Source of the DNA: Bombyx mori
Taxonomy: Eukaryota > Arthropoda > Insecta > Lepidoptera > Bombycidae
Assembly: GCF_030269925.1 (NCBI RefSeq)
Contig: NC_085116.1
Location: 6,324,001-6,388,000, forward strand
Direction of reading: 5' to 3'
DNA length: 64,000 nt
Shown here: piece after piece, positions 11,601 to 22,566 of the stretch
How the letters are laid out: every line of letters starts with the position of its first letter
How positions within the stretch are numbered: the stretch's first letter is position 1
Program-made: the position numbers and the translations under genes
Notes under the pieces: generated by a model
Database searches by the model: none
What the model was told of the DNA's origin: nothing
What the model saw: the letters and a program-made list of their open reading frames with translations, nothing else

Positions 11601-14600
11601 CCATCGAAATTTAATTTGCAGTATGATTTTTAAAAGGCGACGGTACTGTATGCCCATCATACGTTGCGACGCACACGGATTCAGGTTCACTAACTACCAC
11701 ACCAAGCAGCGAACAACACTATATATATATTTTTTATTGCATAGATTGGTGTACGAGCTTACACCCCACCTAATGTTAAGTTATTACCGGAGCCCATAGA
11801 CATCTACAACGTAAATGCCACCACCCACCTTGAGATATTATGACATCTAAGGCCTCAGTATAGTTACAACGGCTGCCCCACCCTTCAAACCAAAACGCAT
11901 TACTGCTTCACGGTAGAAACAGGCAGGGTGGTGGTGCCTACCCGTGCGGACTCACAAGAGGTCCTACCACCAGTAAAAATATATAGCGCTACATATTATT
12001 ATGTAATCCGCATACGAAAAGCATCGTCCTAATGTTAATTGATATTCGATTCATTCGTGAAGCGTGATATTAATCGCATTGTTTCTTACGTGAAGCTGGA
12101 ATTTTTTGCAGCACGAAGTCGTCCCGAGGTATCTTTCGGAGAAGCTGATGGAGCAGAACAGGCAGAAGAACATACCACCATTGTCGGCGAATCAGAAGTC
12201 TCTGATCGCGAGGCTCGTGTGGTACCAGGAGGGATATGAGCAGCCCTCCGACGAGGATCTCAAAAGAGTAACGCAGGTGATGATCGTTTATTTAATACTT
12301 TTTAATTAATGAAACATTTTTTAGCGCTTGCCTTTGCCATATTATACCGGGAAAAGAGCGGCGTCGTTTGATGTCCCCTCGTAAATAAACAGTTTCAACT
12401 TCACGTGTGAACGCCGTGAACTTTGACACATTGTCATCTGCTTAGGAAATAATTGAAGTGCTTTAGAACTTGAATATAATTGGGGAAAATGCATGTCACA
12501 AAATCATATCCAAGAAGACAATTTGAAGTCGTCGCGGCCTAAAGGATAAGACGTCCGGTGCATTCGTATGTAGCGATGCACCGGTGTTCGAATCCCGCAG
12601 GCGGGTACCAATTTTTCTAATGAAATACGTACTTAACAAATGTTCACGATTGACTTCCACGGTGAAGGAATAACATCGTGTAATAAAAATCAAACCCGCA
12701 AAATTATTGAAAGCAGTAATGCGTTTCGGTTCGAAGGGTGGGGTAGCCGTTGTAACTGTACTGAGACCCTAGAACATATATCTCGAGGTGGTTGGCACAT
12801 TTACTTTGTAGATGTCTATGGGCTCCAGTAACCACTTTACACCAGGTGGGCTGTGAGCTCGTCCACCCATCAAGGCAATAAAAAAAAAGCTTCACGGCAG
12901 AAATAGGCAGGTTGGTGGTACCTACCCGGACTCACAAGAGGTCCTACCACGAGTAATTACGCAAATTATAATTTTGCGGGTTTGATTTTTATTACATGAT
13001 GTTATTCCTTCACCGTGGAAGTCAATCGTGAACATTTGTTAAGTACGTATTTCATTAGAAAAATTTGGTACCCGCCTGCGGGATTCGAATACCGTTGCAT
13101 CGCTATATACGAATGCACCGGACGTATTATCCTTTAGGCTGCGACGACTCAAATTGTCTATATTCATCTAAGCAATAAAAAATAAAAAAAAACAAGTTAA
13201 GAAAAAGTCTGTCATTCCCGGACATTAACAATAAGAATTAGCCTACCAGTAGACAGCTTGCTTCGGTTAATATCGCCGTCGTATCGTTTCTGTCTTGAAG
13301 TTTTTATAGGCTGAATGATGTTCATCAGCCACTAATTCTTCGACATCATGTCTCAAAACGACTTTTTATGTTGTGGTTTTTATGATCTCCGATGGCCGTT
13401 GAACATAAGAGGTACATTTAGCACTTTTACGCTAATCAGCTACAATAAAAAAAAAAAGCATTTTGATCTAGGTTTTCGAATGTGGATTTTGTCCCAAAAA
13501 TCATAGTGAATATGATTAGATGAGAACGTCATTGATAATATTCATAATAAATGGATTAACAAACTACGATTTTTATCTTCTAAAAATCTCATTTGGAATG
13601 CGTTAATCTCATAATTACCTCGCTTAATCGCAAATGATAATCTAGCATCTCAAAAATACTCAAAACATTACGGTAATAAATTATTTCTACAAGAGTGACA
13701 GTTGTTTTTCGGCTTGACGTCTCAATTTTTATTACCGTGTACTTTGCCTCAAGCAATATTATCTCTATGTTATTTCAGACTTGGCAGTCGGATGAAGAGG
13801 ACGAGGAATCCGATCTACCCTTCCGCCAGATCACGGAGATGACGATCTTAACGGTCCAGTTGATCGTCGAGTTCGCCAAGGGTCTACCGGGCTTTTCGAA
13901 GATATCACAGTCTGATCAAATCACCTTATTAAAAGTAAGTTCTGATTATTGTTTCTGTTTTTATCACAATCAGAAGTAGCTTAGTAAAGAAACTTGTTTC
14001 AACGTCTATATGAGTCACATAATCTAGTTTGAAATTATGCTACTCACAGCAATAGCGCTGGGCAAATCTTTCGCCATTGCTCAATAATACAAACTTGTTT
14101 CTTCCTACCAAATAATAGACTGCTAATTTAATATGTATTTTAAATTTACTTCATACGTTTGTTTAATATACATATATTTCTTGTCCGTTCTAGTGAAAGA
14201 GGAAACTGAATTCTAAATTGGTGCTATCTAAAACTACTACGGTGGTAGCTTACATTGATTGACTGAAGAAATGCTATAAAAGAATAATATTTTACCCAAT
14301 CGCGTTTTTATACGACTTCTTTTCTAAACCAGCGGGCCATGACCTAAATAAAATAGTGTCATGTAAATTAACGCCTACTGTAAACTGTAATGAGTGAGGA
14401 GGCTAGAGGCTGGAAGGCTAGAGGCCGCTAACCCGAATATGAGATTGAAAAACAAACGACTACCACACTTTTCAGACGAATGATGACTGACGTGCGACCG
14501 AATCAAACCGATTGGACTTAATTAGGGTATTCAGACCATACCTTCAGCGCACGGTCACGAACTAATCAAAGCGTCAATACCGTTATTCGTTGATTTCACA

Positions 14601-16574
14601 TTCCTGATCTTGCGGACAGAATGGAAAGCAGTCGACGTCGCCCCAAACACGTCATCTCGGATCCTCCCGATCCACTAACGGTGCTTTTAGGTACCTCAAG
14701 TACCGGTCATCGTTCTCGTCGAACCCGTCGCTTGCTCGAAGGGCTCGACGAGTAAATTAACCCTCAGACACAGCCTCTTCTCAGTGGGTCGCGTTTCCGA
14801 TCCGGCGGTAGATTCTGCGAAGCACGGCTCTCGCTAGGTCAGGTTTGAACCACGTGAGCTCACCTACTAGTTAAGATTACGCTAAAATAGCATCTCAAAG
14901 CTCTCAGCTAGGTAGGAAAAAAAAAAACAAAGTTAATTTCAATGAAGTATTTACATCGCGTTCCATTGCAGGCCTCGTCCAGCGAGGTGATGATGCTGCG
15001 GGTGGCGAGGCGATACGACGCCGCGTCCGACAGCGTGCTGTTCGCCAACAACAAGGCGTACACGCGCGACAACTACCGCAAGGCGGGCATGGCCTACGTC
15101 ATCGAAGACCTCCTACACTTCTGCCGGTGCATGTTCGCGATGGGCATGGACAATGTGCACTTTGCACTGCTCACGGCCATCGTTATATTCTCAGGTACGC
15201 ATCAAATGAGTCATTTTGAAGATATTATGTCTTAATATTTTTTACTGGTGGTAGAACGTCTTGTGACAATTCTTGTTGGGTTTCAAACTTTGGTGGATAT
15301 TAATGAAAAATGAACTCATAAATAATTGGTATAAAAAGTAATTTAAAGTACTCGTGGAATTGTACATGAATTTACTATTCATTTTCTTCTTGTGAGTCCG
15401 CACGAGTAGGTACCACCGCCCTGCCTATTTCCTCCGTGAAGCAGTAATGCCTTTCGGTTTGAAGAGTGGGGCAGCCGTTGTAACTATACTGAGACCTTAG
15501 AACTTATATCTCAAGGTGGGTGGCACATTTACACTGTAGATTTCTATGGGCTCCAGTAACCACTTAACACCAGGTGGCCTGTGAAGTCGTCCGCACATCT
15601 AAGAAAAAAAATTTAAATGAGTTTTTGGTTGAGGAACGCCTTTTTTTAAGATTGCTAGACGAGCTCACGTTCCACCTAGTGTTAAATGGTTCTTCTTATT
15701 TGTTTCCACCTTATCCCACTAGGCGGGACCGGCACAGCGAATTTGTCCATTCCATTCTCTTCTATCAACCGTCGTCTCAACACGCACTCCTCTCTCTCTC
15801 TTTCTCTCATATCGTCGTTCAGATACTCCATCTCTGTCTTCTTTGGTCGACCTCTTCCCCCTCTACCTTGCATTACCATTTCCATACATCTCCTAGTCAC
15901 ATGCATCTCCTCCCTTAGGGTTAAGTATTTACCGGAACGAATTACTGCTTCACAGCAGAAATACGCAAAGTGGTGATACCTACTCGTTCGGGCTCACAAT
16001 ACGTCCTACCACCAGTAAAAACATACAAATGTGTACGATTTCGATGTGGATGGAAACAAAATCATGCGTTAACCAAAAATTGCTATTTCTTTAAAAAAAA
16101 ATTTTTTGCTGGTTCTATTTGAAAACTTCAACCTCTCGCCTAAAGTTAGGCAGCGACAAACATACAAAAATTTGTGTGAAACCAACTATGAGATGAGTCT
16201 CGATTTGACCACGTTAAAAAAGAAAATCCTCGCATTTTTTTAAATTTCTAACAGGATATTTAATCATTCCAGATCGGCCCGGGCTCGAGCAGCCGTCGCT
16301 GGTAGAAGAGATCCAGAGATACTACCTGAACACGTTGCGAATTTACATCATCAACCAGAACAGCGCGTCGTCGCGCTGCGCCGTGATCTACGGCAGGATC
16401 CTGAGCGTGCTGACCGAGCTACGCACGCTCGGCACGCAAAACTCCAACATGTGCATCTCGCTGAAGCTGAAGAACAGGAAGCTGCCGCCGTTCCTCGAGG
16501 AGATCTGGGACGTGGCGGAGGTGGCCACGACGCATCCCACGGTGCTGCCGCCCACCAACCCGGTGGTGCTATAG
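8501..16574 (+). CDS. EcR: Ecdysone receptor EcR (NR1H1), common region, six exons, 5' part missing
   Basis: EcR is the nuclear receptor that, as a heterodimer with ultraspiracle, binds 20-hydroxyecdysone and switches moulting and metamorphosis genes in the nucleus. Coding exons read 8501-8671, 11021-11310, 12112-12276, 13779-13934, 14972-15194 and 16273-16574; all borders are AG/GT and the phases join without a break (about 434 residues to the TAG). The order is: end of A/B region, two C4 zinc fingers ([23 protein letters not shown] then [20 protein letters not shown]), a basic hinge ([13 protein letters not shown]), and a full ligand-binding domain ending in a helix-12 motif FLEEIWDV and a short tail. 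The P-box CEGCKG is intact. There is no long F domain, as in other moth EcRs. The protein matches silkworm EcR as I recall it. The B1- and A-specific N-terminal exons are not in the window, so 8501 is not a start. Confidence 0.97.
8735..8870 (-). mobile_element. Short Helitron with the 30-kb element's 3' end
   Basis: CTAGCTGACCCGGCAAAC at 8735 is the reverse of the 3' end of the Helitron at 30406-32045. The other end, in atatagatagat, is ambiguous. It starts 64 bp after the donor of the first EcR exon in the window. Confidence 0.6.
9272..9520 (-). mobile_element. Bm1-type SINE, 3' half
   Basis: T-run and attgcttggatgag at the start, ending cccaccactagtaa. 5'-truncated at the same point as many others. 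EcR intron. Confidence 0.8.
10330..10450 (+). mobile_element. Fragment of a short Helitron 5' end
   Basis: The segment gtctgtctgtctgtttgttc followed by ggaacggctggaccgatttt is the 5' block typical of moth short Helitrons. No 3' end is visible. Confidence 0.35.
11021..11310 (+). CDS. EcR: EcR exon: second zinc finger and hinge
   Basis: It follows a tctatttcag acceptor and reads [15 protein letters not shown]..., completing the second C4 finger (ICKFGHAC...CQECRLKKC) and the CTE/hinge with [12 protein letters not shown]. It ends in phase 0 at PPPPEAARI before gtaagt. An open frame starting at 10903 runs through the intron into this exon but is not coding upstream of the acceptor. Confidence 0.96.
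11731..11976 (-). mobile_element. Bm1-type SINE with alternative leader
   Basis: 3' half in reverse, ending ctaccaccagta. The next 35 or so bases (atatatagcgctacatat, then atgtaatcc) also occur, in the same relation to Bm1, at about 50476-50505. EcR intron, about 135 bp before an acceptor. Confidence 0.8.
12112..12276 (+). CDS. EcR: EcR exon: hinge and start of ligand-binding domain
   Basis: Acceptor ttttttgcag, phase 0 at both ends, 55 codons. It reads [12 protein letters not shown] and continues through [32 protein letters not shown], which is helix 1 of the EcR ligand-binding domain and the lead into it. Confidence 0.96.
12525..12888 (+). mobile_element. Bm1-type SINE, middle deleted
   Basis: tRNA head, then a jump from aaattatt directly to gaaagcagtaatgcg, and an intact 3' end with A-tail. 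The missing middle is what the adjoining inverted copy contains. Confidence 0.8.
12889..13152 (-). mobile_element. Bm1-type SINE, inverted, joined to the previous copy
   Basis: Begins at gcttcacggcag directly after the A-tail of the plus copy and runs to the tRNA head at about 13152. It is followed at 13166-13190 by a plus-strand Bm1 tail scrap, catctaagcaataaa. Confidence 0.8.
13191..13778. other. EcR intron, nothing recognised
   Basis: AT-rich unique sequence from the rearranged Bm1 pair to the acceptor. The following intron is likewise blank from 13935 to 14611. Confidence 0.5.
13779..13934 (+). CDS. EcR: EcR exon: ligand-binding domain, helices 3-5
   Basis: Acceptor tatttcag, 52 codons in phase 0, donor gtaagt. 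It carries [20 protein letters not shown] and the nuclear receptor signature [21 protein letters not shown], which forms part of the coactivator groove. Confidence 0.96.
14612..14930 (+). mobile_element. Jockey-type LINE 3' end in EcR intron
   Basis: Holds the last codons of the RT frame ([20 protein letters not shown]), the 3' UTR and an A-tail ending about 40 bp before the EcR acceptor at 14970. Confidence 0.75.
14972..15194 (+). CDS. EcR: EcR exon: ligand-binding domain core
   Basis: Acceptor ttccattgcag; starts [20 protein letters not shown] and ends at AIVIFS plus one base of an Asp codon before gtacgc. The exon is GC-rich in third positions, unlike the AT-rich flanks. A Jockey 3'-end repeat in the intron stops only about 40 bp upstream of the acceptor. 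Confidence 0.96.
15243..15605 (+). mobile_element. Bm1-type SINE split by a 121-bp insert
   Basis: Bm1 words actggtggtagaacg (15243-15266) and, after the insert, cttgtgagtccgcacg to the A-tail. The insert 15267-15387 is flanked by TCTTGTGA on both sides. Confidence 0.8.
15267..15387. mobile_element. 121-bp insert in Bm1, shared with 34351-34476
   Basis: Lies between two copies of TCTTGTGA (15259-15266, 15388-15395). Nearly the same sequence, inverted, abuts the same Bm1 position at 34351-34476. No clear terminal inverted repeats, tRNA boxes or coding frame. Confidence 0.6.
15625..16016 (-). mobile_element. Old Bm1-type SINE interrupted by a LINE fragment
   Basis: The 3' end is at 15640-15700 (gacgagctcacgttccacc) and the middle at 15934-16016 (gaattactgcttcacagc to ctaccaccagtaa). 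The RTE-like fragment 15692-15912 lies between. EcR intron, about 260 bp before the last acceptor. Confidence 0.65.
15692..15912 (-). mobile_element. RTE-like LINE fragment nested in a Bm1 copy
   Basis: The minus strand reads [20 protein letters not shown], the RGRPKKRW...DDM block near the end of RTE-type reverse transcriptases. It interrupts a minus-strand Bm1: flanking tagtgttaaatggtt and tagggttaagtattt look like a worn target duplication. Confidence 0.6.
16273..16574 (+). CDS. EcR: EcR last coding exon: helices 10-12 and stop
   Basis: Acceptor taatcattccag completes the Asp codon and reads [19 protein letters not shown] and on to the helix-12 motif [10 protein letters not shown]. It then ends with a short tail, PTNPVVL, and TAG. 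The tail is only about 20 residues past helix 12, so the long F domain of the fly protein is absent. Confidence 0.97.
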
Positions 16575-17889
16575 CCTCCGCCCGCCCCAGGAGAGAACGC
16601 TCATAGACTGGCTAGTTTTAGTGAACGTGCGCTGATCCGTATTCGGTGACAGATTAGTGATTATATGTGTTGTTGAACGTTTGGAGAGTATATATATAGT
16701 GTTGACGGCGAGGCCCGTCCGGCCCCGTACTTGTTTCGTTTCTGACCGGATGCTGCGTCGGTCGCGCCCTTGCGACCACGATAAGACTACTTTCTATAAG
16801 TACGTCTCTAAATTGAGGCCCCAAGAACCGGAAGCCTAACTAAGATACGACGGTTTATTTTATCACAGAGGAAACTGAAGTAATTAATATATTAACAGTT
16901 AACACAGGTTCAAAGCAGTTAGGCCGCTCCGGACTTCTCATGGTCTCAATAAGGCGGACGTATAAGAGTTACATAGAGAATAAAATAATAATATATGAAG
17001 AGATGTTTCTATTGGATGGAATGAGTGATGTAAAGTTGATAGTTATTTTTATTTACCAAATTAATGAAGAGTCGGGTGTAGACCTTTTGTAAGTGATGTG
17101 GCGAGGAGTGGATCGCAGTGTCGGCCGCGTGCTCTCAGCAAAAGCGTGCGGTCGACGCTAATAGTGCGATGGTTTTGGAATATGTTTGTTTATATATAGT
17201 TTATGTGTGAGGTGTTATCGTGTCCCGTCAATTTTAATTTCGATTCGCGTTCATTCGTCCTGTGCTCGCTACTCAGATTAAAAAAAAATTATCGTTACTG
17301 TGATTTAGAACACGCTGTATCTAATTTCATGATGAGAATGTGCGAAATGAAAATTCACGTGTAACTAAAACTGGATAAGGTTTATGATAAATTTCTTTGA
17401 GTACAATATAAATGAGTTGTCATCGGTGACTGGGCCACAGTACGACCTGATTATATTCACACGCATATGAAGACAGATATTGATTAATAAATGTTTAGAT
17501 ACATCGCGGTGTCCTCAATAATTTCTTCATTATATAAATCTTCAATAAATAATCTTTTTTATATTATGTTTGCAACGTTGTTAGCGTGTTCGATGGCAAC
17601 TAGATTGGATATTAGATATGTATATAGACGTCGCGCCATCTGTATTCGTTTAGGTTAAACATTAAAAGTACAAAAGCAGCTAATTTATCTATATGATGTT
17701 TTCGTTCTAATAGCAAAGTTCGGGCGAGCTTACTGTGGGAACAAACTTAGTCGAGAGTGGTAGATGACACGCAAGCAACGTTGCCCGGCATCTAGATGTC
17801 TTCATTAGTTTTGTTAATGAACTATCTGACTTGTGACATTCACATAAGGTTTAATTTGATTTGTACTAAGTACCAGTCAATATATTTTC

Positions 17890-17895
17890 AATAAA
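17890..17895 (+). terminator. Candidate proximal poly(A) signal of EcR
   Basis: A canonical AATAAA about 1.3 kb after the EcR stop codon, followed within about 50 bases by TG-rich sequence. Other AATAAA-type hexamers lie near 17484 and 17541. Confidence 0.35.
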
Positions 17896-19596
17896 AGCAT
17901 CATTGGCAAATCTCTTTGTCAGCTCGCCGCGGTTCGAAAAGTGGACAACCAATATTACAGTACAAATTTGAGACTTCAACCTCATGTCTCAAGAAGGGCC
18001 GTGAGCTCGTTTGCCAATCTAAAAAAGTTAATCAAATAAAAACAAAAGAACAAGATTAAAAACATCGTGTCTAACAAATCTACATTGGCGTGACGCCAAT
18101 GACTTATTTACCTAATATTACTAAATATTTTTTGATACATTTTTGGGAAAAAATCTAACGCGATTTAAAAGTGTTACAAACGATTCTAAACAAACTACCC
18201 TCAGATTTCGTATATACCAAATCAAGACAAACACAAAACAACTTATTTAACTGAAATAATCACAAACGAAACTGTACCGTAACGACGCTAAAATACAGTT
18301 GTTTTAGGATCAGCTAATTGTGTCTACGCTGTTGATGAATGGAAATATAGTAAATAAAATCTAAATTTAATCGATCTCATTTACCGGTAATCGTGATAAG
18401 CACGTATTGAGTTCGTAATCTGAACTCGTTTAGAGCACTATATGAGTCACTCAGTACTCAGTGTCCGTCTCGAAGCCTTCTGTCTCCCTCTAACATTACA
18501 TAATTGTAATTTATTGTCACACCATATCGTTTTCTCGCTCCGTATTCACGCTAATATCTCGTCATCTGTAAACTTCGCGATAAATATGCTAATAATAAGT
18601 GTCTGTTTGGCGTGTTCAATGTGTTTAGCGTACCGTAATTTGTGTGATTGTTGTTTATGAAATTCATTTCTGTACAGGATGTGAGCTCCCGAAGTCGAAA
18701 GCTACAAAATATATTTATTACCTTAACTTAAGGAGGAAAACAATCGTTTGGTGCTTGAGCCCGCAATGCGTGCGAGTGACCGCAGTACGAATCACGTAAA
18801 AATCATGGAACAAAAACCGCAATGGATTCTGTACGCGTTCCATTGAGGGCTCACTAAACATGAGACATTATTATCAAATGAATAGCGGTCTCCGTTTCGG
18901 GAGAATTATCCTGTATGTAAATATATACAAGCGCGTCACGATCGAACCTGCACCGAGGACCGTGCTAGTTCGCTTAGAGATAACTCTTCGATTTAACTTA
19001 GCATTAGTCGTACATAGCACAAATTATCACTGGAGTGTCTTAAGCCTCCACGGTTTCAGAGGCGCATCGATAACACACACTGCCATTACAAACGTATAAT
19101 ATACACGGTGCGATCTCGTATGCGTGATCATAAATTCACAGTTTTTATCTAAAGTCGATGAATCTTTCATACGTCGCGATTGTAGTCTTTAGATGTTAAT
19201 CGATCATGGAAATATTAGCTACGATACGTTGCCTTATTAGTGCGGTGCGATCGTGGACAACGTTAGGATTCGCTCCGCGTTCGCATTTCGCCTTCGACAA
19301 ATATAACTGCCATACGATAAGTAATAAATGTTATACGTCGTTCGTCGCGTAGGTCTCATGAATAGCTTCATAGGATCCGGCTTCCGTCGGTGCACGAGCG
19401 ATCGTGTTTGTCGACGTTATAATCATCGACAACGTAATAAATAAACTGTTAGTATTTAATAATCTCGAACGAGAAAATAATAATAACTACCATAAAATTA
19501 ATTCGTGTCTTAGCTGATAATGAGAGAATATGATAGTTGTGTGTCTGATTGTGACGACGGAGAGACGGCACACGCAAGCGACCACGTGCGCGTAGT

Positions 19597-19668
19597 TGAG
19601 TACAGTGAAGTACAGTCGAATACAGTGTGGAGTACAGTGCAGTACAGTCGAGTACAGTTGACTACAGT
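19597..19668. repeat. TACAGT minisatellite in the EcR 3' region
   Basis: Eight copies of TACAGT (agtacagtgaagtacagtcg and so on) spaced 9-11 bases apart within 72 bases. It lies in the presumed 3' UTR; see findings. Confidence 0.8.
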
Positions 19669-20796
19669 CGGAATGGACGGTGCGGAGCCGGCGTTGCCGG
19701 TTGGATGCCTTCGAGAGTTTTGTTTGAGGTGGACCGGTCGGGAGTCTACCGCTTGTCCATTAACTTGTACATAGAGACCTATAGATCCTATTGTCATATG
19801 TTTGACATATGTACCTTTAGTTTTATTCATCTAAGAAGTACAGATGGCTGTTGTTATTTTTATATTATTTGGGTATATTTTTTTTTTTTGTAAATGACCT
19901 CTGTATTTATCTTTTGTAAGCTTTGTAAGCCATAGGGACTTAGAATAGTGTACGAGCTGCGAACATTGTGATTGCTGTTTTCTCTAATTTCGTATTTTAT
20001 TGAGACAATTCGTTCTGCGTATGTATTCTTCGTTTCGACAAATATTTCTTAATATTTTTTTTTTTGTTATTTCAGAGTGCAATATGTACAAATATTTACA
20101 TATTAATTGTACAGTCAATTTTTAGTTTTAATGTGTCAACGCAATATACTAGTGTTCGTTCGTTGAATGTACACGAGATGCATAATAATATAATAATTCG
20201 AAATCACAAGTGAGTTGCGATGTGACGTATTCACTCTCAATATTGTGTTTTTTTTTTTTTTAAATACTTAAGGGAATAATTTTATAATAGAAAGACTAAA
20301 CTAAGCGAACTTTGTATTTAAACTATTTTTTTTTTGTAGCAGATTAGATTTGTTTACATAAGACGAATAATGTACATTTTGAATTGATTTTAAAGTGATT
20401 TAGTTGTTATTTAGTAACGAATTTTCTTATAAGGTGTAACTGGCAGCCCCGCGGTTTGGCTAGAATATTGATACCAGTGCTATGTGTGCAATCTCTGTTA
20501 GTGGATAGCCGCTTCCTACACAAGTGACCATTCCGTGTACACTTGATTTATATTATGTTATTTTATTTAAACGCGACATAAACTTGTTTCCCTCCTAATG
20601 TATTTGTTTTGCATTGATTATTGTCTGTGTTATGTTTAACGACAGCGGTGAAGCGAATTAGTTATAGGGATATAGACATGACGATACGTTTAAAAACTTT
20701 ATAGAGTCAACTTTTATAAAATAATAATAACCAGAGAGACAAAACTAAGAAGGTGGGTACAAAAACGAGGAAATTTGTATGAAATATTGTTATGCG

Positions 20797-20802
20797 AATA
20801 AA
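20797..20802 (+). terminator. Candidate distal poly(A) signal of EcR
   Basis: AATAAA followed about 30 bases later by an A-run and then T-rich sequence. It is the last such signal before the repeat-dense spacer resumes at about 20.9 kb. Confidence 0.4.
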
Positions 20803-20896
20803 CTTACACCTCAAGATAAAATTATAAAAAAAAAAGCTTGTCTTTTATTTATTTTTTCAATAACCTTTTTATACATTTTTTAATTGCATATACATA

Positions 20897-21123
20897 TAGG
20901 TGCGTGAGCTCACAGCCCACCTGGTGTTAAGGGGTTACCGGAGCCTATAGACATCTACAACGTGAATGCCGCCACCCACCTGAGATATGAGTTCTAAGGT
21001 CTCAGTATAGTTACAACGGCTACCCCATCCTTCAAATCGAATCGCAATACTGCTTCACGGCAGAAATAGGCAGGGTGGTGGTACCTACCCGTGCGGACTC
21101 GCGAAAGGTCTTACCACCAGTAA
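20897..21123 (-). mobile_element. Bm1-type SINE, 3' half
   Basis: First clear repeat after the presumed EcR 3' UTR. Runs from tgagctcacagcccacc to cttaccaccagtaa. Confidence 0.8.
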
Positions 21124-21743
21124 ATATCATCTTGCCCATTTCTGCACGAAACAGCGCGCGATCCTAATTGAAACGGAGTTTGAATGACGGCATTCACGTC
21201 GCGGCCTATGAGTGACTGAGTCAACCCTGCATAGCAACCATGCAACCCTACATCATAATGTGGGATTGCAGGGCGAAAACTAGTGGATTTTAAAACCAAA
21301 ATATTCGAAAACACCACTCGTAACGTGGTAATGACAACTAATAACTGACGTTGACGTTCATCCTTTTTTTAAACAGATCTAGTGTGCCAGTGTGAACAAC
21401 CTAAAACTGTAAAAATAACACGCAAATTATAACTAAAGAATCTATCTATCTTCCCACGTAAATGTCAGATACTTGAATCTTTTAGGATACGTGATGTCAT
21501 CTCCGTAGCCTGTGTCCTTTATGTCTAAACACCGCTTGCATCAGTTTTGCATAATTAGTTGAGAGGTGCCGTACAGCGCTATCTATGTTCTGGCCGTAAC
21601 ATTGTGTTAAGATATTTTGGCAATAACCGAATTCTCAAAAAAACCTTGGATTTCGGTTTGCTTAACTTAAAAGGCTTTTGATCGAACTTTAAGCATACTG
21701 TGAAAAAAAGAAAAAAAACCGAAGCGTGGATCAAATCTCTTAC

Positions 21744-22113
21744 GTTAACGTTGCCCTAAACACGTCATTATGGATCCTCTTGATCCATTACCGATGTTTT
21801 TAGGTACCTCAAGCACCGGTCACCGTCCTCGCCGAACCCGTCGCTTGCGACGAAGGGCTCGACGAGTAAATTAACCCATAGACATAGCCCACTGAGTTTC
21901 TCGCCGGATCTTCTCAGTGGGTACGCGTTTCCGATCCGGTGGTAGATTCTGCAAACATTGCTCTTGCTAAAGTTCCAGTGTTAGCAACACTTCCGCCAGT
22001 GGCCAAAGGGCCATCGTTAGCGACATTTCCGGTTTGAGCTCCGTGAGCTCACCTACACGTTAGGGAGGCTGAAATAGCCTCTCAAGGCTATCAGCATATG
22101 TTTAAAAAAACAT
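21744..22113 (+). mobile_element. Jockey-type LINE 3' end
   Basis: From the RT C-terminal codons (aaacacgtcattatggatcc) to ctatcagcatatg and an A-run. It has an extra middle segment (ccagtgttagcaacacttcc) not seen in most copies. Confidence 0.75.
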
Positions 22114-22566
22114 TTATGTTACGTTTTCAAAACCGTAAAGTGTGCACGGTATTGCTGAATTAGTTCTTAACAACGGACGTATCATATTTATCAAGAACAC
22201 AATTATTGTATTGCTTTGATGAGAGAACGTAATTAGGGGCTCCGGGATTTTGACTAAAACATAACGTGATTGTTAGACTTCTTTGTTGAAATTCCATAAG
22301 ACGGATTCACGAATATAATACTTGCACTTCGAGCCGGATACAAAAAACAAATTGTGCGAGGGAAAATGTTCTATCGTAAATCATAACTTGTTTTTTTGTG
22401 CATAGCTTATTCAAAAAGCCAAGGTTACAAAGGATGATTTTTTGTAATCGAGTAAACTATGAAATCATATTGAATCTCATATAGCTTTAATCCCAACAAT
22501 ATTTAACAATTCGACCGTTGTTTTATTATTTAGATTACGTAAATAAAATATTTTAATCGGTTAAGC

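Larger units (their letters stand above)
16575..20840 (+). other. Probable long EcR 3' UTR, free of recent repeats
   Basis: No coding frame is convincing here. Candidate poly(A) signals occur at about 17484, 17541, 17890-17895 and 20797-20802; the last is followed by an A-run near 20830. Apart from a worn Bm1-like trace near 17940-18030, the 4.3 kb holds no recognisable SINE or LINE copy, while flanking DNA has one every kilobase or so. That, its position after the stop codon, and the late signal suggest a long 3' UTR with alternative ends. I infer this; the sequence does not prove transcription. Confidence 0.5.

Noticed and set aside
12106..12111. Use of the ATG just before the EcR exon at 12112 as a start
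   Set aside because: The ATG includes the splice acceptor; reading from it would give a receptor with no DNA-binding domain and there is no promoter evidence.
15574..15976. Two plus-strand open frames of about 100 codons
   Set aside because: They are read through a reversed LINE fragment inside Bm1; the sense strand of that fragment is the minus strand.
19510..19893. Overlapping frames of 80-106 codons on both strands
   Set aside because: They are produced by the TACAGT repeat and lie in the presumed EcR 3' UTR; no domain, start context or splice partner.
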